Shown: positions 1-6,714 of the stretch, piece by piece
How the letters are laid out: the number at the start of each line of letters is the position of its first letter
How positions within the stretch are numbered: position 1 is the stretch's first letter
DNA from: Nitrososphaerota archaeon
Lineage (GTDB): Archaea > Thermoproteota > Nitrososphaeria > Nitrososphaerales > Nitrososphaeraceae
Direction: 5' to 3'
NCBI GenBank assembly: GCA_005877345.1
Contig: VBPR01000222.1
Span: 1-20,158, forward strand
DNA length: 20,158 nucleotides
The notes under the pieces: generated by a model
What the model saw: only the letters and a program-made list of their open reading frames with translations
Told to the model about the DNA's origin: nothing
Databases searched by the model: none
Made by a program: the position numbers and the translations under genes

Positions 1-58
1 AAAAAATGGTATCATTTGTCTTGGTTACAAGTTTAATATATATACTCAAAACCACCAG

Positions 59-549
59 TTAGATATAATATTCTAATATCATTTCAATACTTTCTTTATC
101 CTCGTCACCACGTACGTACTCTTCGTACTTTGTAAAGTCAAGTGGAGTAATCATGCCAACAAGTTTGCTAGTATCTTTAGACTTACCATCAACAACAATC
201 AAATGCCTAACATTGTGTTTCAACATCAAATCTGCTGCAATCGACGGAGACGAGTTAATTCAATAGTAATCAATGGAGCTGACATTATTTCTTTATTTTT
301 CACTTCAGTCGTACGTACATCATTAATGCACACTTTTCTAACCAGGTCACGTTCGGTAACCAAACCTGTTGGTTTACCGACGCTATCAACAACGAGCAAT
401 GAACTTACCTTTTTATCTTTCATTTTCATTGCTGAATTTTGGATAGTATCAGACTCTTTAATCGTAAATACATTTTTTCTCATAAGCTCGCCGACAGTTG
501 TAGTCATTGTAGCAATATACATGCTCTGACTTTTTAAGATATGCTTCAT
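59..549 (-). pseudogene. Two-CBS-domain protein, split by a one-base frameshift
   Basis: The minus-strand frame starting at the ATG at 547-549 encodes a first CBS domain (GELMRKNVFTI, then SLLVVD and GLVTERDLV) and the start of a second (EIMSAPLITIELT). It then loses frame near 251-252 and stops at about 226. In another minus frame, coding resumes at once with SPSIAADLMLKHNVRHLIVV, continues through KLVGMITPLDFTKYEEYV and ends at the TAA at 59-61. Joined, the halves make a normal pair of CBS domains of about 163 residues, and 491 bases is one short of a whole number of codons, so a single missing base explains it. CBS pairs bind adenine nucleotides and regulate partner proteins; the partner here is unknown. 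An internal ATG (MYIATMTT) is an alternative start. A sequencing error is as likely as a true pseudogene. Confidence 0.8.
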
Positions 550-580
550 TGCAAAAACTTTGGTTTCAGTAGATTCGAAG

Positions 581-592
581 TTACATAAATCC
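581..592 (-). promoter_or_regulatory. Candidate TATA box for the two-CBS gene
   Basis: On the minus strand this reads GGATTTATGTAA, centred about 38 nt upstream of the ATG at 549. That would give a leader of about 10 nt. It is a weak match in an AT-rich background, called by eye. Confidence 0.3.
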
Positions 593-923
593 AGCTCCTA
601 CAAACGCTAACCTTACTCTTTCTACTGCTATATCTATATTCTAAAGGAATCCATGAGCCTCTGTTACTAATCCTAATAAAAAAAGAGTTACCTTGAGACA
701 TGATCGGAATAGTTACCAAAGTTAAACACCTTGATTGAATTGTGCAATCCAAAGATATTCACGTTTTGTTAATAGTATCCTCTTCTTCACCGATATTATT
801 TAGAAATCTTGCTTCAAGTCCAGAAAAAAGTAAGGAACAAGAATGCTCTGAATTGCAGTGAAGACTACATTATTTGATGTTACCGGTATAATTAGGGTAT
901 AATATAATTAAATTTACCTTACG

Positions 924-935
924 TTAATATATATC
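924..935 (+). promoter_or_regulatory. Candidate TATA box for the small membrane protein
   Basis: TTAATATATATC lies about 22 nt upstream of the ATG at 951, close to the spacing expected for a leaderless archaeal transcript. A second AT-rich stretch (TATAATATAATT) lies at about 899-910. Confidence 0.4.
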
Positions 936-950
936 AGTCGTAAATATTAA

Positions 951-1250
951 ATGTTGAGCTTTCAAAACATTTCAATGTGGAAGTTAGCATTGATCTTCAT
1001 TGTTGCAGGAATAGTTATAATAATAGCGTTGTTGGGTTCATCTGCAAAAAATTTGTTTAGTAAAGCCATTACCGAGGATGTTCCTGTTAAGCTGAAGAAA
1101 GATAACGAATGTGTTGTCGAGCCATCAGACAGTATACCGCGAGTGATTCCAAATTGTAGTTACGCTGTTGGAGATATCCTGTCGGTAACCTATAAATCCA
1201 CGCAACCTACGCTTGAAAAGTATGAGCTAAAGAATTCTTCAAGCTCCTAA
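951..1250 (+). CDS. Small single-pass membrane-anchored protein, unknown function
   Basis: This 99-residue protein is not one I recognise. Residues about 11-30 form one strongly hydrophobic helix (LALIFIVAGIVIIIALLG). A short soluble tail of about 65 residues follows, with two cysteines, C43 and C58, bracketing a proline-containing segment; if the tail is extracytoplasmic they could form a disulfide. The C-terminus is Ser-rich (KNSSSS). The N-terminus has no clear cleavage site, so a membrane anchor is likelier than a secreted protein. A TATA-like box sits at the right distance from the ATG. The gene stands alone, divergent from the CBS gene and convergent with the NAD salvage operon. The hydrophobic helix and cysteine pair favour a real gene over a chance frame. 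Confidence 0.65.
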   Translation: MLSFQNISMWKLALIFIVAGIVIIIALLGSSAKNLFSKAITEDVPVKLKKDNECVVEPSDSIPRVIPNCSYAVGDILSVTYKSTQPTLEKYELKNSSSS

Positions 1251-1289
1251 TGAAGGTACAATCTGTGATATTTTTCGTAGTCTTAAATT

Positions 1290-1309
1290 ATTTTAACTTA
1301 TTTTAACTT
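1290..1309. repeat. Tandem 10-bp repeat, possible T-rich terminator
   Basis: ATTTTAACTT occurs twice in direct tandem, inside the T-rich stretch 1282-1314 just after the small membrane protein gene. Archaeal transcription ends at T-rich tracts, so this may terminate the plus-strand transcript. No hairpin is visible. Confidence 0.35.
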
Positions 1310-1508
1310 CTTTATTCCGCAGGATTTTAGAATTATCTCCTTCTATTCTCTAGAGTCGAGCAGACTTGCGTTGATTTATGCAAGACTTGGTTGTCATATT
1401 CTATAGCAAACTGATGAAAGCGTAATGAACCTTTTTTATTTTATCTCCATACCATTTCTCCTGGCAAGCAGGAAAATTAGATATTTAATTATGCGACTAT
1501 ATGAAGTG

Positions 1509-2126
1509 TTACAATATACTCTGTTGGTTTATATCTCTAATTATTTCTGAAATCTTCTGAATTCTGGCTCCGTAATTTGCCTTCATGTATTCAAGTGCAA
1601 AGATATGATCGTTTTTTGTGAAAGCGTTTACTCCATCTTCTGCAATTATTATATCGTATCCCCTTGTGAACGCATCGTATGTGGAGTGTTTAATGCATAT
1701 GTGGGTATGAATTCCTGTCATGATTATTGTTGTAGGGCCCTTTCCATTGTAGGTAGATTCAAGTGCCTTTTCTAATCTACTTTTATCAAATGCACTATAT
1801 CCTCTCTTAGGTATCATAAGATCATTGTATGTAGGTTTAATATCCTGAATAACATCTGCACCGTTGGTTCCCTTGATGGCATGAGCTCCCCACACTCTGA
1901 TCTCAGGATCAGACAACAGATGTTCGTCATTACAGTAAAATATAGGAATATTTTTTCTCCTTGCAAAGTCTAACAGATATTTAATTTTAGGTATTATCTT
2001 TCTGGCTCTAACAGATTTTAATCTTCCATAAATAAAATCATTCAACATATCCATCACCAATATTGTATATCTTGGTGATGCACCATGATCTTTATTTTTA
2101 GAAACTGCTTGAGATTTTTTATTCAT
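1509..2126 (-). CDS. pncA: Nicotinamidase / isochorismatase-family cysteine hydrolase
   Basis: This probably deamidates nicotinamide to nicotinic acid in the cytoplasm for NAD salvage. The 205-residue protein has the isochorismatase fold. A catalytic triad is visible: D26 (VMDMLNDF), K107 (PKRGYSAF) and C144 (GIHTHICIKHS). D67, H69 (CNDEH) and H82 (WGAHAIKGT) match the Asp-His-His metal site of nicotinamidases, which favours that activity over other cysteine hydrolases. The THxC form of the nucleophile motif is also found in isochorismatase-like enzymes, so substrate assignment leans partly on context. It starts 20 bp after the stop of nicotinate phosphoribosyltransferase, the next enzyme in the pathway, and is presumably cotranscribed with it. 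The first 18 residues are hydrophilic and probably disordered. Confidence 0.8.
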   Translation of the reverse strand: MNKKSQAVSKNKDHGASPRYTILVMDMLNDFIYGRLKSVRARKIIPKIKYLLDFARRKNIPIFYCNDEHLLSDPEIRVWGAHAIKGTNGADVIQDIKPTYNDLMIPKRGYSAFDKSRLEKALESTYNGKGPTTIIMTGIHTHICIKHSTYDAFTRGYDIIIAEDGVNAFTKNDHIFALEYMKANYGARIQKISEIIRDINQQSIL

Positions 2127-2146
2127 GATACGTAAATTTATTCCGT

Positions 2147-3514
2147 TTAATCGGATATATTGCTTGTTATTCTGAGTTTTTCACTAATGGCAACAGGTAA
2201 CGATTCAGGAACATAATCTAACATTCTAAATTGTTCAGGAAGTGTGCTTACTTGATTTCTACACCAGGCACGAATTTCAAATATCGAAGGCAACCCTTCT
2301 GTCATGCTGCCGCTCTCTATGTACTGTTTCAACATAGGAATGCCATCTCTGACTTCTTCGTCATCCAAAGTCAATATATCAGCTACCAATGTATTATTAC
2401 GAATTAATCTGTGCACTTGTTTTGGACCAGCAAGATTTTCCTTTCCTGGGCTTTTCTTTCTCTTGTAGATCGTTTGATATTTGTTACCCTTGAAATTTTT
2501 TGATTTAATCCTAATTCCAACAAGCTTGTATACACCGTTTAAGGCCGGATCATCCCTTGATGTAGAAAGTTCGGTGCCTACCCCAAAATAGTCTATAGGT
2601 GCTTGCTCTGATACCATTTCGTGAATTATGTGTTCATTAAGATCACCTGTTGCCATTATCCTTGCTGACTTGCGATCAGCATCATCAAGAATTACTCTTA
2701 TTTCCTTACTTATACTTAGTATATCCCCACTATCTATCCTCACACCTTCAAATTCCAGTCCTTTTTGTAACGCAATTTTAACCGCTTTAATCGGATCATA
2801 GGTATCAACCAGTAATGTAGACCTTGGAAATGTGTCGCAAAACGCCTGGAAAGCTTCTTCTTCACTTTCAAAATTCATCACAAATGAGTGCGCCATTGTG
2901 CCACTTGCAGGTATTCTCATCTTGTATCCAGCGTATGTGTTTGAAGTGCCCTGACACCCTCCTATAATACTGGCTCTGGCTGCAAGAATTCCCGCATTAG
3001 GGCCATGTGCACGTCTTGAACCAAATTCGATTACAGAACGTCCTTTTGCTGCTTCAACTATGCGAGATGCCTTAGAAGCAATGAGAGTTTGAAAATTAAT
3101 TACTGAAAGTAAATAAGTTTCGACTAGTTGTGCCTCAATAATTGGTGCTTCAATTCTTAGTATAGGTTCATTTGGAAAAACTATACTACCTTCAGGTATC
3201 GCCCAAAGATTTCCAGTGAATTTCAATTCTGAAAGATATTCAAAGAATCTATCGCTCATATTATTGAAGACTTTATGACTTCTAAGATATTCCATATGAT
3301 CATGTTTGAACCGGAAATTAATAAGAAAATAGATCACTTGTTCTAATCCAGCAGCAACAAGATAACTTCTATTCTTTGGGAGTTTTCTGACAAACATTTC
3401 AAATAAACCAATCGTATCCTTCTGATTGGAGTTAAAATATGCAGCCGCCATGCTTAGCTCGTAAAAATCAGTAAAAAGTGCAATATCTCTTTCTGGGAGC
3501 AAAAAACTGTCCAA
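2147..3514 (-). CDS. pncB: Nicotinate phosphoribosyltransferase
   Basis: This couples nicotinic acid and PRPP to form nicotinate mononucleotide, the entry step of the Preiss-Handler branch of NAD synthesis. The 455 residues match the family in length and motifs: TDFYELSMA (15-23); EFGSRRAHGPNAG (163-175), then GGCQGTSN (185-192); GTMAHSF (205-211), whose H209 aligns with the phosphorylated catalytic histidine; LVDTYD (235-240); and GVRIDSGD (257-264), which binds the phosphoribosyl group. The start is TTG at 3512-3514: the in-frame stop TAG lies only two codons upstream, and no ATG precedes the conserved N-terminus. It is first in an operon with the nicotinamidase downstream. A TATA-like box about 33 nt upstream fits a very short leader. 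Confidence 0.93.
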   Translation of the reverse strand: MDSFLLPERDIALFTDFYELSMAAAYFNSNQKDTIGLFEMFVRKLPKNRSYLVAAGLEQVIYFLINFRFKHDHMEYLRSHKVFNNMSDRFFEYLSELKFTGNLWAIPEGSIVFPNEPILRIEAPIIEAQLVETYLLSVINFQTLIASKASRIVEAAKGRSVIEFGSRRAHGPNAGILAARASIIGGCQGTSNTYAGYKMRIPASGTMAHSFVMNFESEEEAFQAFCDTFPRSTLLVDTYDPIKAVKIALQKGLEFEGVRIDSGDILSISKEIRVILDDADRKSARIMATGDLNEHIIHEMVSEQAPIDYFGVGTELSTSRDDPALNGVYKLVGIRIKSKNFKGNKYQTIYKRKKSPGKENLAGPKQVHRLIRNNTLVADILTLDDEEVRDGIPMLKQYIESGSMTEGLPSIFEIRAWCRNQVSTLPEQFRMLDYVPESLPVAISEKLRITSNISD

Positions 3515-3946
3515 TTCTATCTATCTATATTTGACTTGACTAGAATAAATCTTATTTTTTTCTTTTTTCTTACTATATTGAATTGCTTTATCATGCGATG
3601 GGATTTCTTCAATGAATAAGGTAATGATCAACACAGCTTATCCAAATGCAGTAAATTTGAATTTGATAGTTGTCTCATACGCGTATTTTTTTGCTAGTTG
3701 AGGTTGATTCTTTCAAATTAACTCAAATAAGATAATACAATATATCTATTTTTCTTAGTTATGAGCTAATTCTATTTTAAATAAAAAATGATTTGAGTAC
3801 TTTGAGATTTAAATAGATTTTGATTTTTAATTACGATAATGATCTCCGATTGTGCTTTTGTTTGAATGGAAAAATCTTTTTTCTAAAACCGCTAATTGGG
3901 ATACATGCCTGGAGGACCTCGGTATGTTAAGAGAGGGATCAAATGT
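3515..3946. other. 432-bp intergenic region, no gene seen
   Basis: This is very AT-rich sequence between the cyclase stop and the NAD salvage operon, both on minus. Neither strand has a convincing frame, tRNA or repeat. The only local structure is a short imperfect inverted repeat around 3904-3926, just past the cyclase stop, which is too weak to call a terminator. A pyrimidine-rich run at 3551-3569 lies next to the operon's TATA box. Confidence 0.5.
3542..3553 (-). promoter_or_regulatory. Candidate TATA box for the pncB-pncA operon
   Basis: The minus strand reads AAGATTTATTCT, centred about 33 nt upstream of the TTG start at 3514. It supports a near-leaderless mRNA and the TTG start choice. 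Confidence 0.4.
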
Positions 3947-4657
3947 CTATTGGTAGGAATATAACTCGTAAATGTTACCACTTGACGGTTTCACATAATT
4001 CCATTTATCATTAGGTAACTTGACATTGATGAACCTATGATTAAATGAATCATCAGATGCAAAAATATCATATAATGATTGACCGACTAAGACTTGGTTT
4101 ATTTGTGCGGCAGAGGCTATCTTCGACGCGATACTTATACTTGGTCCAACTACATCAATAGGAGCTTTATCTACGTTCTTGCCGTATAATATAACCAAGG
4201 AAGTTCCACAATCTAACCCAACTCTTACTCTGATAACAGGAAGATGATTCTCTTTTAATACCGGATTTATGCATTCACTGATAATGGAAAGGACTCCTCG
4301 GGAACAATTTAATGCATTTATACAGGCCTTCTTCTTATCGAATTCCGCAGGGAATATGCCAATTACAGAGTCACCCACAAATTTTAAGACGTAACCTCCT
4401 TTCCCTATTATCGCGAGTCTTGTTTCCTGCGAAAAGACTTGTAGTATAGCAGCAAATTTTGATGGGGGTAAAGCAATGCTCATTTGAGTCGATCCATTAA
4501 TATCAATAATTAAAATTACCATAACCGCATTTGAATTGACGTGCCTCTTCAAAAATTGTTTACATTGATCAGTACTCAGATCAAACTCTAGACCATATTT
4601 TATTGTATGCAAAACTCTTGCTTTGATTTGTTGTGCTTCCTGGGTTGAAGATAGCAT
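3947..4657 (-). CDS. Class III adenylate/guanylate cyclase-domain protein
   Basis: The 236 residues are essentially one class III nucleotidyl cyclase domain, cytoplasmic, with no membrane helix or sensor domain. The first metal aspartate is D52 (IIDINGST) and the second D96 (KFVGDSV), within the family block GGYVLKFVGD. K92 and D168 occupy the purine-selecting positions as in adenylate cyclases. The final motif reads DVVGPSISIASKI: S175 and K179 stand where the catalytic Asn and Arg of classical enzymes lie. Cyclic AMP synthesis is therefore possible but not assured; the protein may be a weak enzyme or a nucleotide sensor. It stands alone, divergent from the universal stress protein, with a TATA box 25 nt upstream of the ATG indicating leaderless expression. 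Confidence 0.8.
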   Translation of the reverse strand: MLSSTQEAQQIKARVLHTIKYGLEFDLSTDQCKQFLKRHVNSNAVMVILIIDINGSTQMSIALPPSKFAAILQVFSQETRLAIIGKGGYVLKFVGDSVIGIFPAEFDKKKACINALNCSRGVLSIISECINPVLKENHLPVIRVRVGLDCGTSLVILYGKNVDKAPIDVVGPSISIASKIASAAQINQVLVGQSLYDIFASDDSFNHRFINVKLPNDKWNYVKPSSGNIYELYSYQ

Positions 4658-4674
4658 TACTATCTGTCCAATGC

Positions 4675-4687
4675 GGATTATATAGTT
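4675..4687 (-). promoter_or_regulatory. TATA box for the cyclase-domain gene
   Basis: The minus strand reads AACTATATAATCC, centred about 25 nt upstream of the ATG at 4657. This is the spacing expected for a transcript beginning at the start codon. Confidence 0.55.
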
Positions 4688-4778
4688 AGCACCCTATAAT
4701 CTTTCTTATCTAAACATTCAACCCTTTCGTTTTAGTTATAAAACTTGTTGTGGTTTCCTATTAGATTGGACGTCTATT

Positions 4779-4800
4779 AAGTACTATTGTAAGTACTATT
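4779..4800. repeat. Direct repeat AAGTACTATT, 12-bp period
   Basis: AAGTACTATT occurs at 4779-4788 and 4791-4800, one helical turn plus about two bases apart, in the long noncoding region between the cyclase and stress-protein genes. It could be a regulator site for either gene. Chance is not excluded in such AT-rich DNA. Confidence 0.35.
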
Positions 4801-5024
4801 TTACGTTAATATGGGTATTAAAAATATCATTTAGTGTAGTCTTTAATAATGCAATAGTGTCTCGGCTTCAGAATCATTAATATGTTACGCTAAATAGGAC
4901 TTTTGTTTATTAAATGGAGCTCCGGATCGGCATATGCATTTCAATACAGTTCAATGCATTATGCATCAAAGATTAATTCTATTCTTTATTCAAGGTCTAT
5001 ACGACTTGATACCTCTACTAAAGG

Positions 5025-5038
5025 CCTATATAATAATA
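5025..5038 (+). promoter_or_regulatory. TATA box that sets the universal stress protein start
   Basis: CCTATATAATAATA, core TATATAAT at 5027-5034, lies about 25 nt upstream of the TTG at 5056. That is the classic archaeal TATA-to-start spacing for leaderless mRNA, and it argues that the longer upstream open frame from 4903 is not translated. Confidence 0.55.
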
Positions 5039-5055
5039 AATGCAGTACATGTTTA

Positions 5056-5526
5056 TTGAGCAAGGAGAATAGGACAATCAAGAAGATCTTAGTTGCAGTG
5101 GATGGTTCCAAAGCTTCGTTAAATGCAGGAAATCAGGCAATAGATCTTGCGAAAAAACATCAAGCAGAATTGACTGCCTTGTATGTAATCCCTTCTGATA
5201 TAAGATATGAGTATTTGGAAGACGTTGATACAGCAAAATTGCCAGGTCCTCTAAAAGGAACTGTGATCAGTGCTATGGAAGGAGGACAGAAATATGTAGA
5301 TGCAGTAAAACAAAAGGCCTCTGAAACTAATATAAGTGTTAGGACAGATGTTGTCATTAGCAGTACTTCTGTAGTAAAGGCTATCGTGAAATACGCAGAA
5401 GAGAAGAAAATGGACTTCATTGTTATTGGGTCTAAAGGTATGTCAGGAATAAAAAGAATGTTACTAGGAAGTATTGCTTCAGGAGTAGTAACATATGCTC
5501 ATTGTCCTGTCTTGGTTGTTAAATAA
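5056..5526 (+). CDS. Universal stress protein (UspA family)
   Basis: This is a single Usp domain, 156 residues from the TTG at 5056. The N-terminal strand KKILVAVDGSK carries the conserved Asp that contacts adenine. The nucleotide-binding signature G-2x-G-9x-G-S is complete near the C-terminus (GSKGMSGIKRMLLGS), followed by the usual HCPVLVVK ending. The complete signature suggests an ATP-binding member. These proteins act in the cytoplasm, often as dimers, in stress tolerance; the specific role is unknown. The frame stays open back to a TTG at 4903, with an ATG at 4954, but that extra stretch shows no domain, and a strong TATA box inside it is correctly spaced for 5056. The cyclase gene is divergent upstream and the GAPDH gene convergent downstream. 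Confidence 0.9.
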   Translation: MSKENRTIKKILVAVDGSKASLNAGNQAIDLAKKHQAELTALYVIPSDIRYEYLEDVDTAKLPGPLKGTVISAMEGGQKYVDAVKQKASETNISVRTDVVISSTSVVKAIVKYAEEKKMDFIVIGSKGMSGIKRMLLGSIASGVVTYAHCPVLVVK

Positions 5527-5527
5527 T

Positions 5528-5537
5528 TTTATTTTTC
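5528..5537 (+). terminator. T-rich stop tract after the universal stress protein
   Basis: TTTTATTTTT begins two bases after the TAA of the stress protein, in the 52-bp convergent gap before the GAPDH stop. Oligo-T tracts end transcription in archaea. No hairpin is seen. Confidence 0.4.
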
Positions 5538-5578
5538 CAATGTGACTATTTCATTTTATTGAGCCAATTTATTTTGAT

Positions 5579-6610
5579 TTAAATAGGCCTCATCTTTCTC
5601 AAGACGAATTTTACCAAATCTACTAATCTGCAAGCAAAACTCCATTCATTGTCATACCAAGACATGACTTTAACTAAGTTGCTACTTCCTCCAAGTACCA
5701 TGGTGCTAAGGCCATCTACAATCGAAGAATGTGATTCACCGATAATGTCTGAAGATACTATGGGATCTTCTGTATACGCCATGATACCTTTCATATTAGT
5801 ATTTGATGAATCTTTTAACACTTTATTGACCTCATCTTTAGTAACATTATTTTTTAAGGTTAGAACCATGTCCACTATGGAGCCGTTACTTACTGGAACA
5901 CGCAATGCCATACCATCCATTTTACCATTTAGTTCTGGTATAACAGAACCAATTGCCTTTGCCGCGCCAGTTGTAGTCGGTATTATCGACATCATGGCGG
6001 CACGTGCTCTTCTGAGATCTTTGTGCGGCAGATCCAAAATTCTTTGATCGTTAGTATAAGCATGGCATGTGGTCATATATCCACTTTCAATACCGAATTT
6101 ATCGTTAATTGTCTTGAGTACCGGCGCTAGACAATTAGTCGTACACGAAGCCATTGAAATTATCTTGTGTTTATCATCATCATACGTTTTATCATTAATT
6201 CCCATTAATATCGTCGCATCCGGATTGGAAGCAGGAGCTGAAATTATTACTTTCCTGGCTCCAGCGCTTATATGTTTCATTGCCGCATTGGCATCGTTAA
6301 ATTTGCCTGTAGATTCAACAACAAGATCAATATCCAAATCTTTCCAAGGTAGTTCAGAAGGATCTTTTACAGATAATACTTTCAGTGTATTTCCGTCTAT
6401 AACAATTTCGTCTTCATTAGCCGCTATCTCACCTTCATATTTTCCAAATGTCGAATCATATTTGAATAGGTGTGCGAGTGTCTTGGAATCAGTCAGGTCA
6501 TTCATTGCTACTATCCTTGCCAACCCCTGAAACTCCTTGTCTTTTAGAGCAGCTCTAAGGAAGCACCTGCCTATCCTACCAAAGCCATTAATTGCAATAT
6601 TTGCAGTCAT
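5579..6610 (-). CDS. gap: Type I (bacterial-type) glyceraldehyde-3-phosphate dehydrogenase
   Basis: This interconverts glyceraldehyde-3-phosphate and 1,3-bisphosphoglycerate in glycolysis or gluconeogenesis. The 343 residues follow the class I enzyme of bacteria, not the archaeal type II family: NAD fold INGFGRIGR (7-15); NDLTDS (37-42); catalytic C156 in SCTTNC; H183 in TCHAYTNDQR; DLPHKDLRRARAA (193-205); and SWYDNEW near the end. The Leu-Pro pair at 194-195 matches NAD-specific bacterial enzymes such as that of Geobacillus, so NAD preference is inferred. In an archaeon this suggests an old acquisition from bacteria; base composition looks like its neighbours, so any transfer was not recent. 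It stands alone, divergent from the CBS-HPF gene, with a TATA box 25 nt upstream of the ATG. Confidence 0.93.
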   Translation of the reverse strand: MTANIAINGFGRIGRCFLRAALKDKEFQGLARIVAMNDLTDSKTLAHLFKYDSTFGKYEGEIAANEDEIVIDGNTLKVLSVKDPSELPWKDLDIDLVVESTGKFNDANAAMKHISAGARKVIISAPASNPDATILMGINDKTYDDDKHKIISMASCTTNCLAPVLKTINDKFGIESGYMTTCHAYTNDQRILDLPHKDLRRARAAMMSIIPTTTGAAKAIGSVIPELNGKMDGMALRVPVSNGSIVDMVLTLKNNVTKDEVNKVLKDSSNTNMKGIMAYTEDPIVSSDIIGESHSSIVDGLSTMVLGGSSNLVKVMSWYDNEWSFACRLVDLVKFVLRKMRPI

Positions 6611-6627
6611 AACAAAGATTTCATATA

Positions 6628-6639
6628 ATCATATAATAA
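6628..6639 (-). promoter_or_regulatory. TATA box for the GAPDH gene
   Basis: On the minus strand the core is TATTATAT (6631-6638), centred about 25 nt upstream of the ATG at 6610. It indicates leaderless transcription. Confidence 0.55.
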
Positions 6640-6680
6640 GTAACTGAGATGAACTGATTTGCTCTATCCTACACGAGCTG

Positions 6681-6694
6681 CATAAAACCTTTAA
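6681..6694 (+). promoter_or_regulatory. Candidate TATA box for the CBS-HPF gene
   Basis: CATAAAACCTTTAA lies about 28 nt upstream of the ATG at 6715. The 104-bp gap to the divergent GAPDH gene therefore holds two back-to-back promoters. Confidence 0.4.
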
Positions 6695-6714
6695 TGTCCT
6701 AGAAAATATATTCC

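Larger units (their letters stand above)
550..950. other. 401-bp divergent intergenic region, no gene seen
   Basis: This lies between the divergent CBS gene (minus) and the small membrane protein (plus). A 68-codon minus frame at 546-752 is rich in Ser, Arg and Ile, matches no family I know and overlaps the start of the CBS gene, so I do not call it. I see no tRNA or stable hairpin. The only supportable elements are the TATA-like boxes listed separately. Confidence 0.5.

Noticed and set aside
546..752. 68-codon minus-strand frame upstream of the two-CBS gene
   Set aside because: No domain, helix or family resemblance; it overlaps the CBS start and lies where that gene's promoter should be.
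1411..1420. CTGATGAAAG as the C box of a C/D guide RNA
   Set aside because: The first base is not a purine, and no D box (CTGA) lies within the following 60 or so bases.
3904..3926. Imperfect inverted repeat around GAGGACCTC after the cyclase stop, as a terminator or RNA
   Set aside because: The perfect part is only GAGG-A-CCTC with a one-base loop, and no oligo-T tract follows on the minus strand.
919..4812. 12-base match TTACGTTAATAT at 919-930 and 4801-4812 as a shared operator
   Set aside because: A 12-mer match in 20 kb of AT-rich DNA is expected by chance many times over, and the flanks do not match.
4903..5055. N-terminal extension of the universal stress protein from the TTG at 4903 or the ATG at 4954
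   Set aside because: No domain in the extra residues and a TATA box inside it correctly spaced for the TTG at 5056.
5649..6530. Plus-strand open frames opposite the GAPDH gene (5649-6047 and 6069-6530)
   Set aside because: Antisense shadows of a clear GAPDH; their translations are compositionally odd and match nothing.
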